A stretch of 7,898 bases of DNA from Betaproteobacteria bacterium (GTDB taxonomy: Bacteria; Pseudomonadota; Gammaproteobacteria; Burkholderiales; Rhodocyclaceae), in assembly GCA_028065725.1 (NCBI GenBank), contig JAPTVL010000005.1, positions 1 to 7,898 of the forward strand, given 5' to 3'. Below the pieces are notes generated by a model. The model made no database searches. It had not been told where the DNA came from and saw nothing but the letters and a program-made list of their open reading frames with translations. The translations under genes and the position numbers were made by a program. Positions 1 through 6,522 of the stretch are shown here, one piece after another. The first letter of the stretch is position 1. Each line of letters begins with the position of its first letter.

Positions 1-13
1 CGGTGCGCGACAA

Positions 14-34
14 GCCCCGCCGTTCAGGGCGGGC
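14..34. repeat. Left-end subterminal hairpin of the insertion sequence
   Basis: Bases 16-21 (CCCGCC) pair perfectly with 28-33 (GGCGGG) across a six-base loop. G14 and C34 can extend the stem if C15 bulges. Imperfect subterminal hairpins of this kind are what TnpA of the IS200/IS605 family recognises on single-stranded DNA. The right-end stem (1568-1575, GGGCGGGG) shares the GGGCGGG core with this one, as expected if the same TnpA binds both ends. The CAAG just 5' (11-14) is in the position of a left guide sequence, but its partner cleavage site cannot be seen. Confidence 0.55.
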
Positions 35-45
35 AAGGCTAGCGC

Positions 46-62
46 GGACGGCGTAGCCGTCC
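46..62. repeat. Perfect 7-bp hairpin with a GTA triloop next to the tnpA stop
   Basis: GGACGGC (46-52), loop GTA, then GCCGTCC (56-62) form an uninterrupted stem. It begins seven bases beyond the tnpA stop codon on the minus strand, inside the element's left end. No T-tract follows in either direction, so it does not look like an intrinsic terminator. It may be a second structural element of the left end, or may insulate tnpA from outside transcription. Such roles are known in the IS200 family, but here this is inference. Confidence 0.4.
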
Positions 63-69
63 CTGGGTT

Positions 70-484
70 CTAGTGTGGGGCCTGCTGCTGTTCGATGTAC
101 TGGCGCACGATGAAGATCGGAGCGCCGCCGCAGGATGAGGCGAAGTAGGACGGCGACCACAGTACGCCTTTCCAATAGCGTTTCTGGATGTCTGGCCGCT
201 CCTTGCGCAGCAGGCGGCTCGACACCCCCCTTGAGGCTGTTCACGAGGCGGGAGACGGCAACCTTGGGCGGATACTCCACCAATAGGTGGACGTGATCGT
301 CCTCGCCGTCCATCTCGATCAGTTGCGCCTCGAAGTCGGCACAGACCTTGCCGAAGATCGTCCGCAGGCGGTTGATGGCGTCGCCATCGAACATGCGGCG
401 GCGGTACTTCGCCACAAAGACCAGGTGAACGTGCATCCTGAAAACGCAGTGCCGTCCGTGCCGAATATTGTTGTCATCGCTCAT
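70..484 (-). pseudogene. tnpA: IS200/IS605 TnpA transposase, frameshifted
   Basis: This is a HUH-family tyrosine transposase (Y1) that cuts and rejoins single-stranded IS ends during peel-and-paste transposition. Read from ATG at 484, the frame gives an N-terminus and a DDHVHLLV motif with the metal-binding HUH pair H64 and H66, then NSLKG near residue 86. There the frame is lost: the G6 run (plus-strand C6 at 225-230) has one base too many. Removing one G restores family-like sequence (SSRLLRKERPDIQKRYWKG) and the catalytic tyrosine in RQYIEQQ (about Y129), then TAG at 72-70. The restored length of 137 residues is normal for the family. Without correction the zero frame has no stop and reads out through base 1. 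The change could be a mutation, a sequencing error in a homopolymer, or slippage-dependent expression; the sequence cannot decide. All catalytic residues are present across the two frames. Confidence 0.88.
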
Positions 485-502
485 AGACCAACACTATCAT
501 AG
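471..502. promoter_or_regulatory. Bidirectional promoter region between tnpA and tnpB
   Basis: The gap between the two divergent starts is only 22 bases. On the plus strand TTGTCA (471-476) and TATCAT (495-500) are each one mismatch from the sigma-70 consensus and are separated by 18 bases. Transcription would then begin at or very near the tnpB ATG (507), implying a leaderless or nearly leaderless message. The -10 lies in the near-palindrome CTATCATAG (494-502), so the minus strand offers TATGAT at 501-496 as a -10 for tnpA. No good -35 is seen on that strand. Each promoter partly overlaps the other gene's 5' end. Confidence 0.45.
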
Positions 503-506
503 ACGC

Positions 507-1517
507 ATGAAACGCCTCCAAGCCTTCAGGTACGAACTCATGCCAACCGGCGACCAGGAGCGCGACTTGCGCCGCTTCGCCGGGTCGTGCCGCTTCGTGT
601 TCAACAAGGCGCTGGCGCTGCAGAAAGAACGCTATGAGCGCGGTGAGAAAAAGCTGGGCTACGCCGGACTGTGCAAGGAACTCACTACCTGGCGCCACGG
701 CACGGAAACACCTTGGCTCTCCGATGCGCCCATCCACCCGTTGCAGCAGACGCTCAAGGATCTGGAACGCGCCTACGGCAATTTCTTCGCCAATCAGACC
801 GAGCGAAACGTTGAGCAGCCGATTCCAAACGGCGGCGCGGTCGGCGTCGACATGGGTGTGGCGCGATTTGCCACGCTCTCCGACGGCACGTACTACGCAC
901 CATTCAACAGCTTCAGGCGGCACTAGGCTCGCTTGCGCCGTGCGCAGCAGGCCATGAGCCGAAAGATGAAGTTCGGCAGCAACTGGAAGGAGAAATCGCG
1001 CATCCAGAAGATCCATGCCCGCATTGGCAACGCCCGCCGCGACTACTTGCACAAGGCCACGACCACGATCAGCCAAAACCACGCGATGGTGTGTATCGAG
1101 GACTTGCAGGTTCGGAGCCTGTCCATGTCGGCGGCTGGTAGCACCGAGCAACCGGGCAGAAACGTTCGGGCCAAATCCGGCCTGAACAAGTCCATACTCG
1201 ATCAGGGCTGGTTCGAGTTCCGCCGCCAGCTGAACTACAAGCTCCAGTGGCAAGGCGGCTATCTCGTGGCGGTGCCCCCGCAGAACACGAGTCGCACCTG
1301 TCCGTGCTGCGGCCATGTCTCGGCGGACAACCGGCGGACTCAAGCCTGGTTCGAGTGTGTGGAGTGCGGTTTCGAGGAAAACGCCGATCTGGTCGGTGCA
1401 ATCAATATTTTAAGGGCGGGACACGCCCGGTTCGCCTGTGAAGTGAGCGGTGCGGTAATGCCGCCAGCAGCAGGAACCCACCGAAGCGGCTCAGGAGCGG
1501 CTCAATGCCGCGCCTGA
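507..1517 (+). pseudogene. tnpB: TnpB (IS605 OrfB), internal deletion plus amber codon
   Basis: TnpB is the RNA-guided RuvC nuclease that is an ancestor of Cas12. The natural start is ATG 507 (MKRLQAFRYELMPTGDQE), as in relatives. After NFFA (residues 92-95) the sequence jumps to NQTERNVEQPIP. Full-length relatives have about 70 more residues here, including a segment rich in basic and aromatic residues, so an in-frame deletion of about 210 bp is inferred near 789-797. TAG at 924-926 then replaces what is normally a glutamate after NSFRRH (GAG to TAG is one substitution). Downstream the same frame stays open to TGA 1515-1517. The RuvC residues are all still encoded: D115 (GVDMG), E198 (CIEDL) and D294 (ENAD). 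So is the CPCC...CVEC zinc finger starting at C265. The gene is a pseudogene unless the amber codon is suppressed, and even then the deletion should disable it. Confidence 0.9.
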
Positions 1518-1585
1518 GCGCCGCAGGAATCTCCGTCCTTCCCGCGCAAGCGGTGGCCACAGGCCAAGGGCGGGGAGGATGTCAA
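1400..1585 (+). ncRNA. Probable omega RNA (right-end RNA) scaffold of TnpB
   Basis: In characterised TnpB systems the guide RNA scaffold is encoded by the 3' part of tnpB plus the right end of the element, and stops at the element boundary; the adjacent flank supplies the guide of roughly 16 nt. The segment here has that placement and ends in a strong structure (1531-1575) followed by AGGATGTCAA. If intact, the guide would begin at base 1586 in the ATPase remnant. The 5' limit given is arbitrary, because nothing in the sequence fixes it. With TnpB broken in this copy, the RNA could serve only a TnpB made elsewhere in the cell. Confidence 0.3.
1527..1585. repeat. Right end of the insertion sequence: guide, three-way-junction structure, cleavage site
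   Basis: In order there are GAAT (1527-1530), a long stem 1531-1539 paired with 1567-1575 (nine pairs, two of them G-T wobbles), and TCAA (1582-1585). Between the stem arms lie two side-by-side hairpins. The first is CCGC-GCAA-GCGG (1542-1553), with a GNRA-type tetraloop. The second is TGGCC-ACA-GGCCA (1554-1566). Together they make a compact three-way junction. GAAT and TCAA match the right guide and right cleavage sequences known from IS608, which fixes the element boundary. The outer stem shares the GGGCGGG core with the left-end hairpin. Confidence 0.6.
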
Positions 1586-1586
1586 G

Positions 1587-2372
1587 CCGATGGTGCATGC
1601 CGATCTGGAAGCATTCGGCAGGACGAATCTCGCGCACCGGTTCCTGCACGGCGGCTAGCCGCCGTTTTTCTTGGCTCGACGCCTACCCGAGCGGGATTTT
1701 CAGGAATGGATGGATGCCTACTGGGCCAAAGACGTTCAGGAACTCTACCGACTGGAGCGGCACTTTTCCTTTCAGAGGTTTGTTGAACTGCTCTTGGCCG
1801 CCAGCGGCGGAATCTTCGAGGCCACGCGCCATGCCCGTCCGTGCGAAGTCAGCCGCACTACCATCTCCAATTATCTTGCCGTGCTCGAAACGACTTTCGT
1901 CGCGCATGTGCTGCGCCCATTCAGCTCAAGCGCATCCACAGAAATCATTTCGGCTCCGAAGGTCTATGGCTTTGATACCGGGTTTGTCTGCTACCACCGT
2001 GGGTGGCACGAATTGCGGCGCGAGGACATGGGGCTGTTGTGGGAGCATTTCGTGCTGAACGAGCTGCAGGCGCGCCTACAGTCGCGCGATTTTCATTACT
2101 GGCGCGACAAGAGAGGACATGAAGTCGATTCCATCCTGGCAAGGAGAAATCAACCGCCGGTCGCCATCGAGTGCAAATGGTCGACGGAAGACTTCGATGC
2201 CGCAGGAATCAAGGCGTTCCGAAGAAGATACGTGAAGGGGGAAAACTTTGTCGCAGCCCCCGACGTTGATCGAGCATTCGTTCGGCATTACGACGGAATC
2301 GCGGTCAGATTCCTCAGCCTCCAGGAATTGGTGAACGTGGTGATGTCCGGGTCTAATCCGCCACAGTCCTAA
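1587..2372 (+). pseudogene. ATPase of the AAA_14/DUF4143 family, C-terminal remnant
   Basis: Only the C-terminal part of the protein is present. The frame runs from the insertion-sequence boundary (PMVHADLEAFGRTNLAHRFLHGG), meets TAG at 1656-1658 where relatives have the leucine of a GGLP motif, and continues PPFFLA to TAA at 2372. The P-loop (Walker A/B) half is missing, apparently cut off by the element. Numbering from TTG 1671, a helix-turn-helix-like stretch (CEVSRTTISNYLAVLE, 58-73) is followed by DUF4143 hallmarks: KVYGFDTG (97-104), LWEHFVLNEL (123-132), YWRDKRGHEVD (143-153) and AIECKW (165-170). E151/D153 and E167/K169 resemble a PD-(D/E)XK-type core, as is usual at the end of these proteins. 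The cellular role of the family is poorly known. TTG 1671 could reinitiate a 233-residue fragment, but no ribosome-binding site supports this. Confidence 0.85.
1648..1672 (+). terminator. Perfect 18-bp palindrome with T-tract, terminator-like
   Basis: ACGGCGGCTAGCCGCCGT (1648-1665) is exactly self-complementary. It can fold as a 7-bp GC-rich stem with a CTAG loop, followed directly by TTTTTCTT (1665-1672). That is the shape of an intrinsic terminator. It lies inside the dead ATPase gene, on the strand that would carry read-through from the insertion sequence toward the abiE genes. It may be accidental: the coding sequence for Gly-Gly-Leu-Pro-Pro-Phe-Phe (GGCGGCTTGCCGCCGTTTTTC) already makes the same stem, and the T-tract is the Phe codons. 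Confidence 0.35.
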
Positions 2373-2418
2373 TCCGTTAATGCACCAACACCGGACCGTC
2401 AAAAGCGGGACCGGCGGC

Positions 2419-2447
2419 TTGAAATTGATTGAATTATTTGAGATAGT
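2419..2447 (+). promoter_or_regulatory. Candidate promoter of the abiE-TOTE-SNF2 operon
   Basis: The gap 2373-2453 is markedly richer in A+T than the coding DNA around it near its 3' end. TTGAAA (2419-2424) is followed 17 bases later by GATAGT (2442-2447), which matches the -10 consensus at four of six positions. Transcription would start close to the GTG at 2454, so the message may be leaderless; no good Shine-Dalgarno is visible. TTGA recurs at 2419, 2425, 2429 and 2438. AbiEi proteins are known to repress their own promoter, so these repeats are a possible operator, but that is inference. Confidence 0.35.
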
Positions 2448-2453
2448 TAAAGT

Positions 2454-3197
2454 GTGGTTTTAACTCGATCGCATAGCTCAATACAGCGCTTGCTTGAGGC
2501 CTTGCCACGCGGCGAGCCCGTGGAAACATCCATGCTGGCTGAGCACGGTGTATCTCCACAGTTGGCATCCTACCTCGCCAAGCGTGGATGGTTACAGCAT
2601 CTGTCGCGCGGTCTGTATTTGCTGGTCGGCGATCAACCGAGCCGGGATGGATGCCTGACCTATTTGGCGCGGCACATTCCCGGCTTCCATGTCGGAAGCA
2701 AAACGGCACTTGCCTGGCGGGGCATCCGGCACAATCTGGCCACCCGTGAGCTACTGGAACTGTGGGGTGACCAGCCTGTGCGCCTCCCAGCCTGGCTGAC
2801 AGAGCGCTACCCCAGCCGTTACCAGACTACCCGATTGTTCGATATCGGCTTGCCCAGCAATTTTGGACTACAGCCCCTGCCCGAGAAACCGAATGGTCCA
2901 CCGGTATCCGTTCCCGAACGCGCGCTGCTGGAAATGCTGTGCAATGTTGGCAAGCATCAATCGGTGGAAGAAGCCAGGCACCTGACAGAGGGCCTGCGTA
3001 ATCTCCGTCTCGATGTGTTCGACATGCTGCTTACTCATTGCACGCGCATCAAGGTGGTTCGGCTGGCGCGCCAGTTCGCCGACGAGCTGGAACTGCCCTG
3101 GGCGAAGATCGTCCACCCGCACAGCCAGCGTATGGGCAGCGACCGGCGCTGGATGCTGCGCACCCGTAGCGGCGAACTCTTGAGCCTGAAGAAATAA
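2454..3197 (+). CDS. abiEi: AbiEi-family type IV antitoxin / transcriptional repressor
   Basis: The product has 247 residues. Residues about 8-58 (SSIQRLLEALPRGEPVETSM through RGWLQHLSRGLYLL) form the winged helix-turn-helix typical of AbiEi antitoxins: an N-terminal helix, then a loop with Ser-Pro and a GWL...RGLY wing. A C-terminal domain follows that includes VSVPERALLEML (151-162), a recognisable motif of the family. The known role is to repress the abiE promoter and to neutralise the toxin without binding it stably (type IV). GTG 2454 is the only plausible start: an in-frame TAA lies at 2448-2450, and the next methionine is inside the domain. The gene ends in TAATG, whose last three bases start the toxin gene, so the two are translationally coupled. 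The order antitoxin then toxin is the standard abiE order. No transmembrane segment is seen. The family call is firm, but function in this cassette is inferred. Confidence 0.88.
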   Translation: MVLTRSHSSIQRLLEALPRGEPVETSMLAEHGVSPQLASYLAKRGWLQHLSRGLYLLVGDQPSRDGCLTYLARHIPGFHVGSKTALAWRGIRHNLATRELLELWGDQPVRLPAWLTERYPSRYQTTRLFDIGLPSNFGLQPLPEKPNGPPVSVPERALLEMLCNVGKHQSVEEARHLTEGLRNLRLDVFDMLLTHCTRIKVVRLARQFADELELPWAKIVHPHSQRMGSDRRWMLRTRSGELLSLKK

Positions 3198-4123
3198 TGG
3201 ATCGCCAATACGTCGATGCCGTCCGCCTGCTGCTCACGGTTGCACCGGTGATATTTGAGTCTCCGCGCTTTGCGCTGAAGGGCGGCACAGCGATCAACCT
3301 CTTTGTGCAGGATCTCCCCCGCCTATCTGTTGATATCGATGTCGTCTTCGCGAATCACGCCTTGGAGCGTGAATCAGCACTCATCGAGATCGGCAACGAT
3401 CTCCAGATAGCTCAGGTCAAGCTGGAACACATGGGCTATTCGGCCTCGATCCACAAAACCCATAAGGGTGACGAGGCCCAATTGCTGGTGGCGGATCAGG
3501 CCAGCCTGGTCAAGGTCGAGGTGAATCTCGTCTTTCGGGGAACGCTGTTGCCCGTGGCGCCGCGCACTCTGGTGAGTTCGGCGCGCAACCTGTTCACCAC
3601 CTCGATGGAATTGCCGGTCCTTGCCATTTCCGAACTGTACGGCAGCAAGCTGGTTGCTGCGCTGGATCGCCAGCATCCGCGCGACTGGTTTGACATTGCC
3701 GCCATGATTGACGGCCTTGGCCTCGAAACTCCAATGGTCGACTGTTTTGTGGCCTATCTCGCCGGTCACAACCGCCCGGTCCATGAGGTGTTGTTTTCCA
3801 ATGACCTGCCGCTGGACGAGATTTTCAGCAGCGATCTTGTCGGCATGACCGCCGCCGAGATTCCGCTGCGACGGCTGATCGAAACCCGGCGGTACATCCG
3901 GCAACAACTACCGAAGGTAATCACTGATGCGCACAGGCACTTCCTGCTTTCTCTCGTGCGCGCGGAACCCGACTGGTCGCTGATGCCATTCGAACACCTC
4001 AAGGATTTGCCGGCGATCCGCTGGAAGCTGCTCAACCTGAAAAAACTGCGCACGACCAACAAAGCCCGGTTCGAGTTTCAGGCCACCGAACTCATGGATC
4101 GTTTTGACTGCTTTCCTCTGTGA
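3197..4123 (+). CDS. abiEii: AbiEii/AbiGii-family nucleotidyltransferase toxin
   Basis: The product has 308 residues and belongs to the DNA polymerase beta-like nucleotidyltransferase toxins (DUF1814/AbiEii). Motifs are in order: KGGTAINLF (28-36) with the nucleotide-binding Gly-Gly-Thr; SVDIDVVF (44-51) with catalytic Asp46 and Asp48; KVEVN (106-110) with the third acidic residue Glu108; and ELYGSKLVAALDRQHPRDWFDI (146-167), with conserved Lys151, Arg158, Arg162, Asp163 and Asp166. All expected active-site residues are present, so the enzyme should be competent. Known members halt growth, some by adding nucleotides to tRNA; the target of this one is unknown. ATG 3197 overlaps the antitoxin stop by one base. 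The 3' end overlaps the next gene as GTGA, which suggests the helicase gene is translated with the toxin and not as a separate unit. The toxin is somewhat longer at its C-terminus than the minimal fold, with a basic tail (residues about 280-300). Confidence 0.9.
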   Translation: MDRQYVDAVRLLLTVAPVIFESPRFALKGGTAINLFVQDLPRLSVDIDVVFANHALERESALIEIGNDLQIAQVKLEHMGYSASIHKTHKGDEAQLLVADQASLVKVEVNLVFRGTLLPVAPRTLVSSARNLFTTSMELPVLAISELYGSKLVAALDRQHPRDWFDIAAMIDGLGLETPMVDCFVAYLAGHNRPVHEVLFSNDLPLDEIFSSDLVGMTAAEIPLRRLIETRRYIRQQLPKVITDAHRHFLLSLVRAEPDWSLMPFEHLKDLPAIRWKLLNLKKLRTTNKARFEFQATELMDRFDCFPL

Positions 4124-6510
4124 TCTCACTCGACCAACAACTCGTCGACCAACAGCAAGAGTGCGCACGGTTGCGCAGCGAAAATGCCCGTCTGATTTTC
4201 TTGTTGGAAAAACATGGTATCGCTCATACCGTCGAGCCATCTCCGCCGGCGCCGTCGGCCTCACCACCCCGGGTCAGCGCGAACCTCAGCACTGAGCAGA
4301 AGGTCACGCTTTTTAGGAGATTGTTCCGTGGTCGCACCGATGTCTACCCAGTCCGCTGGAAGAACAAGGATGGCAGCAAGTCTGGCTATACGCCGGCCTG
4401 CGGCAACGAATGGGAAGTCGGCCTCTGTGACAAGAAGCAGGTGAAGTGCAGCGAATGTGGAAACCGACTGCTGCTACCGCTCGCGGATCAGGTTATTTAC
4501 GACCACTTGGCCGGCAAGCATGTCGTCGGCGTCTATCCGTTGCTCGCCGATGACACCTGCCATTTCCTCGCCGCCGATTTCGACGAGGCCGACTGGTGCG
4601 ACGATGCCAAAGCCTTTGCCGTTTCCTGTCACGAGCTCGGTGTGCCAGTCGCCATTGAAATATCCCGCTCCGGCGCCGGCGCCCATGCCTGGATATTCTT
4701 CTCGTCCGCCGTATCCGCCCGCGATGCGCGCCGTCTCGGTTCCGCCATCATCAGCCATACCTGCGCCCGAACCCGTCAGCTGAAACTCGAATCGTATGAC
4801 CGACTGTTTCCCAACCAGGACACACTGCCCAAGGGCGGTTTCGGCAACCTGATCGCGCTGCCGCTCCAGAAAGCAGCGAGAGAAAAAGGCTTCAGCCTGT
4901 TTGTCGACGACGATCTTAAGCCGCATGCCGATCAGTGGGCATTTCTGGCGTCTGTCCGTCCGATGTCCATCTCTGATCTGGAATCCGCAATCCTGTGCGC
5001 TACAGGCGGCGGTCATCCGCTGGATGTTGCGTTCATCACCGAAGAGGACGAGCATGAGCCATGGAAACACCAGCCTGTCCCGAAAAAGCTGGCCGGCCCC
5101 TTGCCCGACAAGCTCACCGCCGTGCTCGCCAATCAGATTTACTTCGAGAAAGCCCAGTTGCCACAGGCGTTGACGAATCGCCTGATCCGCCTTGCGGCAT
5201 TTCAGAACCCTGAGTTCTACAAGGCTCAGGCCATGCGTCGGTCGACATGGGAACTCCCGCGTGTTATCGGATGCGCCGAAAACTATCCCCGCCACATTGC
5301 CTTGCCCCGTGGTTGTCTCGACGCAGCGACCAAGTTGCTTGACGAAAACGGTGTCAGACTCGGTCTCGTCGATGAGCGGTTTGCCGGCGAGTCACTACCC
5401 CTGAAATTCGCCGGCCAGCTTCGCCCAGATCAGGAGAAGGCGGTCAAAGCCATGATGGCCCACGATACCGGCGTCCTCTGCGCTCCGACCGCGTTTGGCA
5501 AAACTGTGACCGCGGCGGCGCTGATTGCTCGGCGCGGGGTCAGTACGCTGATCTTGGTTCATCGCAATGAACTCCTCAAGCAGTGGCAGGAGCGCCTGCG
5601 TGCATTTCTGGGGCTGGACAAAGGCCAGCTTGGCACCATTGGTGGCGGCAAGCGCAAACCAACTGGGGTAATCGACATTGCTTCCATGCAGTCACTTTTT
5701 CGCGGTGGCGAAGTCAGCGACGTTATCGAGCGCTATGGTCATGTCGTGATCGACGAGTGTCATCATCTCGCGGCGCGCTCATATGAAAAGTTGTTCAAAG
5801 CGGCCAAGGCGCACTATGTGCTTGGCCTTACGGCGACGCCGATCCGCCGCGACGGCCAGCATCCGATTATCTTCATGCAGTGCGGTCCGATCCGCCATCA
5901 AGCCAGCCGGCCGGAAGGTGCGCCAAGATCACTGACGGTCATCCCTCGAATCCTGGAGACGCAAGCGAATGGCGATCCTGCCATGCCCATCCAGGATGTC
6001 TTCCGGCAGCTTGCCAACAGCGCCGAGCGCAGTCAGCGAATCGTCGACGATGTGCTCCACGCCTATCGTTCCGGTCGCAGTATCCTCGTACTCACCGAGC
6101 GCACTGAGCATCTCACCACGTTGGAGCAGGCACTTGCCGACCGTATTGAAAATCTGTTCGCCTTGCATGGCCGCATGGCCAGAAAGCAGCGCGCCGCATT
6201 ATTTGAAGCGCTGGAAGCTTTGCCCGGCGATGCTCCCCGCGTATTGCTCGCCACCGGCCGGTTGATCGGGGAGGGGTTCGATCACCCACCGCTCGATACG
6301 CTGATGCTGGCCATGCCGATTTCGTGGAAAGGCACCTTGCAGCAATATGCCGGCCGCCTGCATCGCGAGCACGCGAGCAAATCCGAAGTGCTGATCTATG
6401 ACTACGTCGACACCGATAACGTGATGCTCGAACGCATGTGGGACAAGAGGCAGCGCGGCTATCGTGCCATGGGATATCGGATCGACACCACTCAGGAAAA
6501 ACTTTGTTGA
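4120..6510 (+). CDS. TOTE-type archaeo-eukaryotic primase fused to a superfamily 2 helicase
   Basis: The product has 796 residues. An N-terminal coiled-coil-like heptad stretch (4-31) and a Pro/Ala linker (40-55) precede the primase-polymerase module. A four-cysteine zinc site is C94, C103, C110 and C113. The AEP active site shows DFD (153-155), SGAGAH with His189 (184-189), and SYDRLFPNQD (225-234), whose last Asp is the likely third acid; GGFGNLIALPLQ (239-250) is a TOTE hallmark. The helicase follows: Walker A APTAFGKT (455-462), DECHH (545-549), TATP (571-574), GEGFD (717-721) and QYAGRLHR (742-749). The expected role is to unwind nucleic acid and extend or prime on it. TOTE proteins have been proposed as conflict-system effectors from comparative genomics; a specific function is not established here. 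GTG 4120 overlaps the toxin stop (GTGA) and lacks its own Shine-Dalgarno, so translation is probably coupled. No damage is visible. Confidence 0.9.
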   Translation: MISLDQQLVDQQQECARLRSENARLIFLLEKHGIAHTVEPSPPAPSASPPRVSANLSTEQKVTLFRRLFRGRTDVYPVRWKNKDGSKSGYTPACGNEWEVGLCDKKQVKCSECGNRLLLPLADQVIYDHLAGKHVVGVYPLLADDTCHFLAADFDEADWCDDAKAFAVSCHELGVPVAIEISRSGAGAHAWIFFSSAVSARDARRLGSAIISHTCARTRQLKLESYDRLFPNQDTLPKGGFGNLIALPLQKAAREKGFSLFVDDDLKPHADQWAFLASVRPMSISDLESAILCATGGGHPLDVAFITEEDEHEPWKHQPVPKKLAGPLPDKLTAVLANQIYFEKAQLPQALTNRLIRLAAFQNPEFYKAQAMRRSTWELPRVIGCAENYPRHIALPRGCLDAATKLLDENGVRLGLVDERFAGESLPLKFAGQLRPDQEKAVKAMMAHDTGVLCAPTAFGKTVTAAALIARRGVSTLILVHRNELLKQWQERLRAFLGLDKGQLGTIGGGKRKPTGVIDIASMQSLFRGGEVSDVIERYGHVVIDECHHLAARSYEKLFKAAKAHYVLGLTATPIRRDGQHPIIFMQCGPIRHQASRPEGAPRSLTVIPRILETQANGDPAMPIQDVFRQLANSAERSQRIVDDVLHAYRSGRSILVLTERTEHLTTLEQALADRIENLFALHGRMARKQRAALFEALEALPGDAPRVLLATGRLIGEGFDHPPLDTLMLAMPISWKGTLQQYAGRLHREHASKSEVLIYDYVDTDNVMLERMWDKRQRGYRAMGYRIDTTQEKLC

Positions 6511-6522
6511 AGTGAGGCCGTC

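Larger units (their letters stand above)
1..1585. mobile_element. Degenerate IS605-type element of the IS200/IS605 family
   Basis: The element has the canonical IS605 layout: a HUH tyrosine transposase gene on the minus strand at the left, a divergent tnpB on the right, and subterminal hairpins at both ends instead of terminal inverted repeats. The right boundary is placed at the TCAA of 1582-1585, which lies six bases after a hairpin-based structure. A GAAT sits at 1527-1530 immediately 5' of that structure. In the characterised member IS608, TCAA is the right cleavage site and GAAT the guide that pairs with it, so this match supports the boundary. The left cleavage site is not identified and may lie left of base 1. 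Both genes are broken (frameshift in tnpA; deletion plus stop in tnpB), so the copy is probably immobile unless it is helped in trans. The right flank enters an ATPase reading frame, so the element seems to have landed in, or next to, that gene. Confidence 0.85.

Noticed and set aside
287..502. 71-codon plus-strand open frame over tnpA
   Set aside because: The minus-strand reading gives the HUH transposase, so this is a shadow.
474..1343. Open frame of 289 codons on the minus strand
   Set aside because: It is antisense to tnpB and crosses its deletion and stop. The plus-strand translation carries the RuvC and zinc-finger motifs, so this frame is a shadow.
1671..2372. Calling the 233-residue frame from TTG 1671 an intact gene
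   Set aside because: The coding signal continues upstream of the TAG with family-like sequence, and no ribosome-binding site precedes TTG. It is better read as part of a pseudogene.
2391..2414. Possible terminator hairpin (CCGG ... CCGG) after the ATPase remnant
   Set aside because: The stem is interrupted by mismatches and no T-tract follows.
3374..3907. Open frame of 177 codons on the minus strand inside the toxin gene
   Set aside because: It is antisense to the abiEii catalytic and C-terminal regions, with no independent support.
4474..5295. Open frame of 273 codons on the minus strand
   Set aside because: It is antisense to the TOTE primase domain and shows no motifs of its own.
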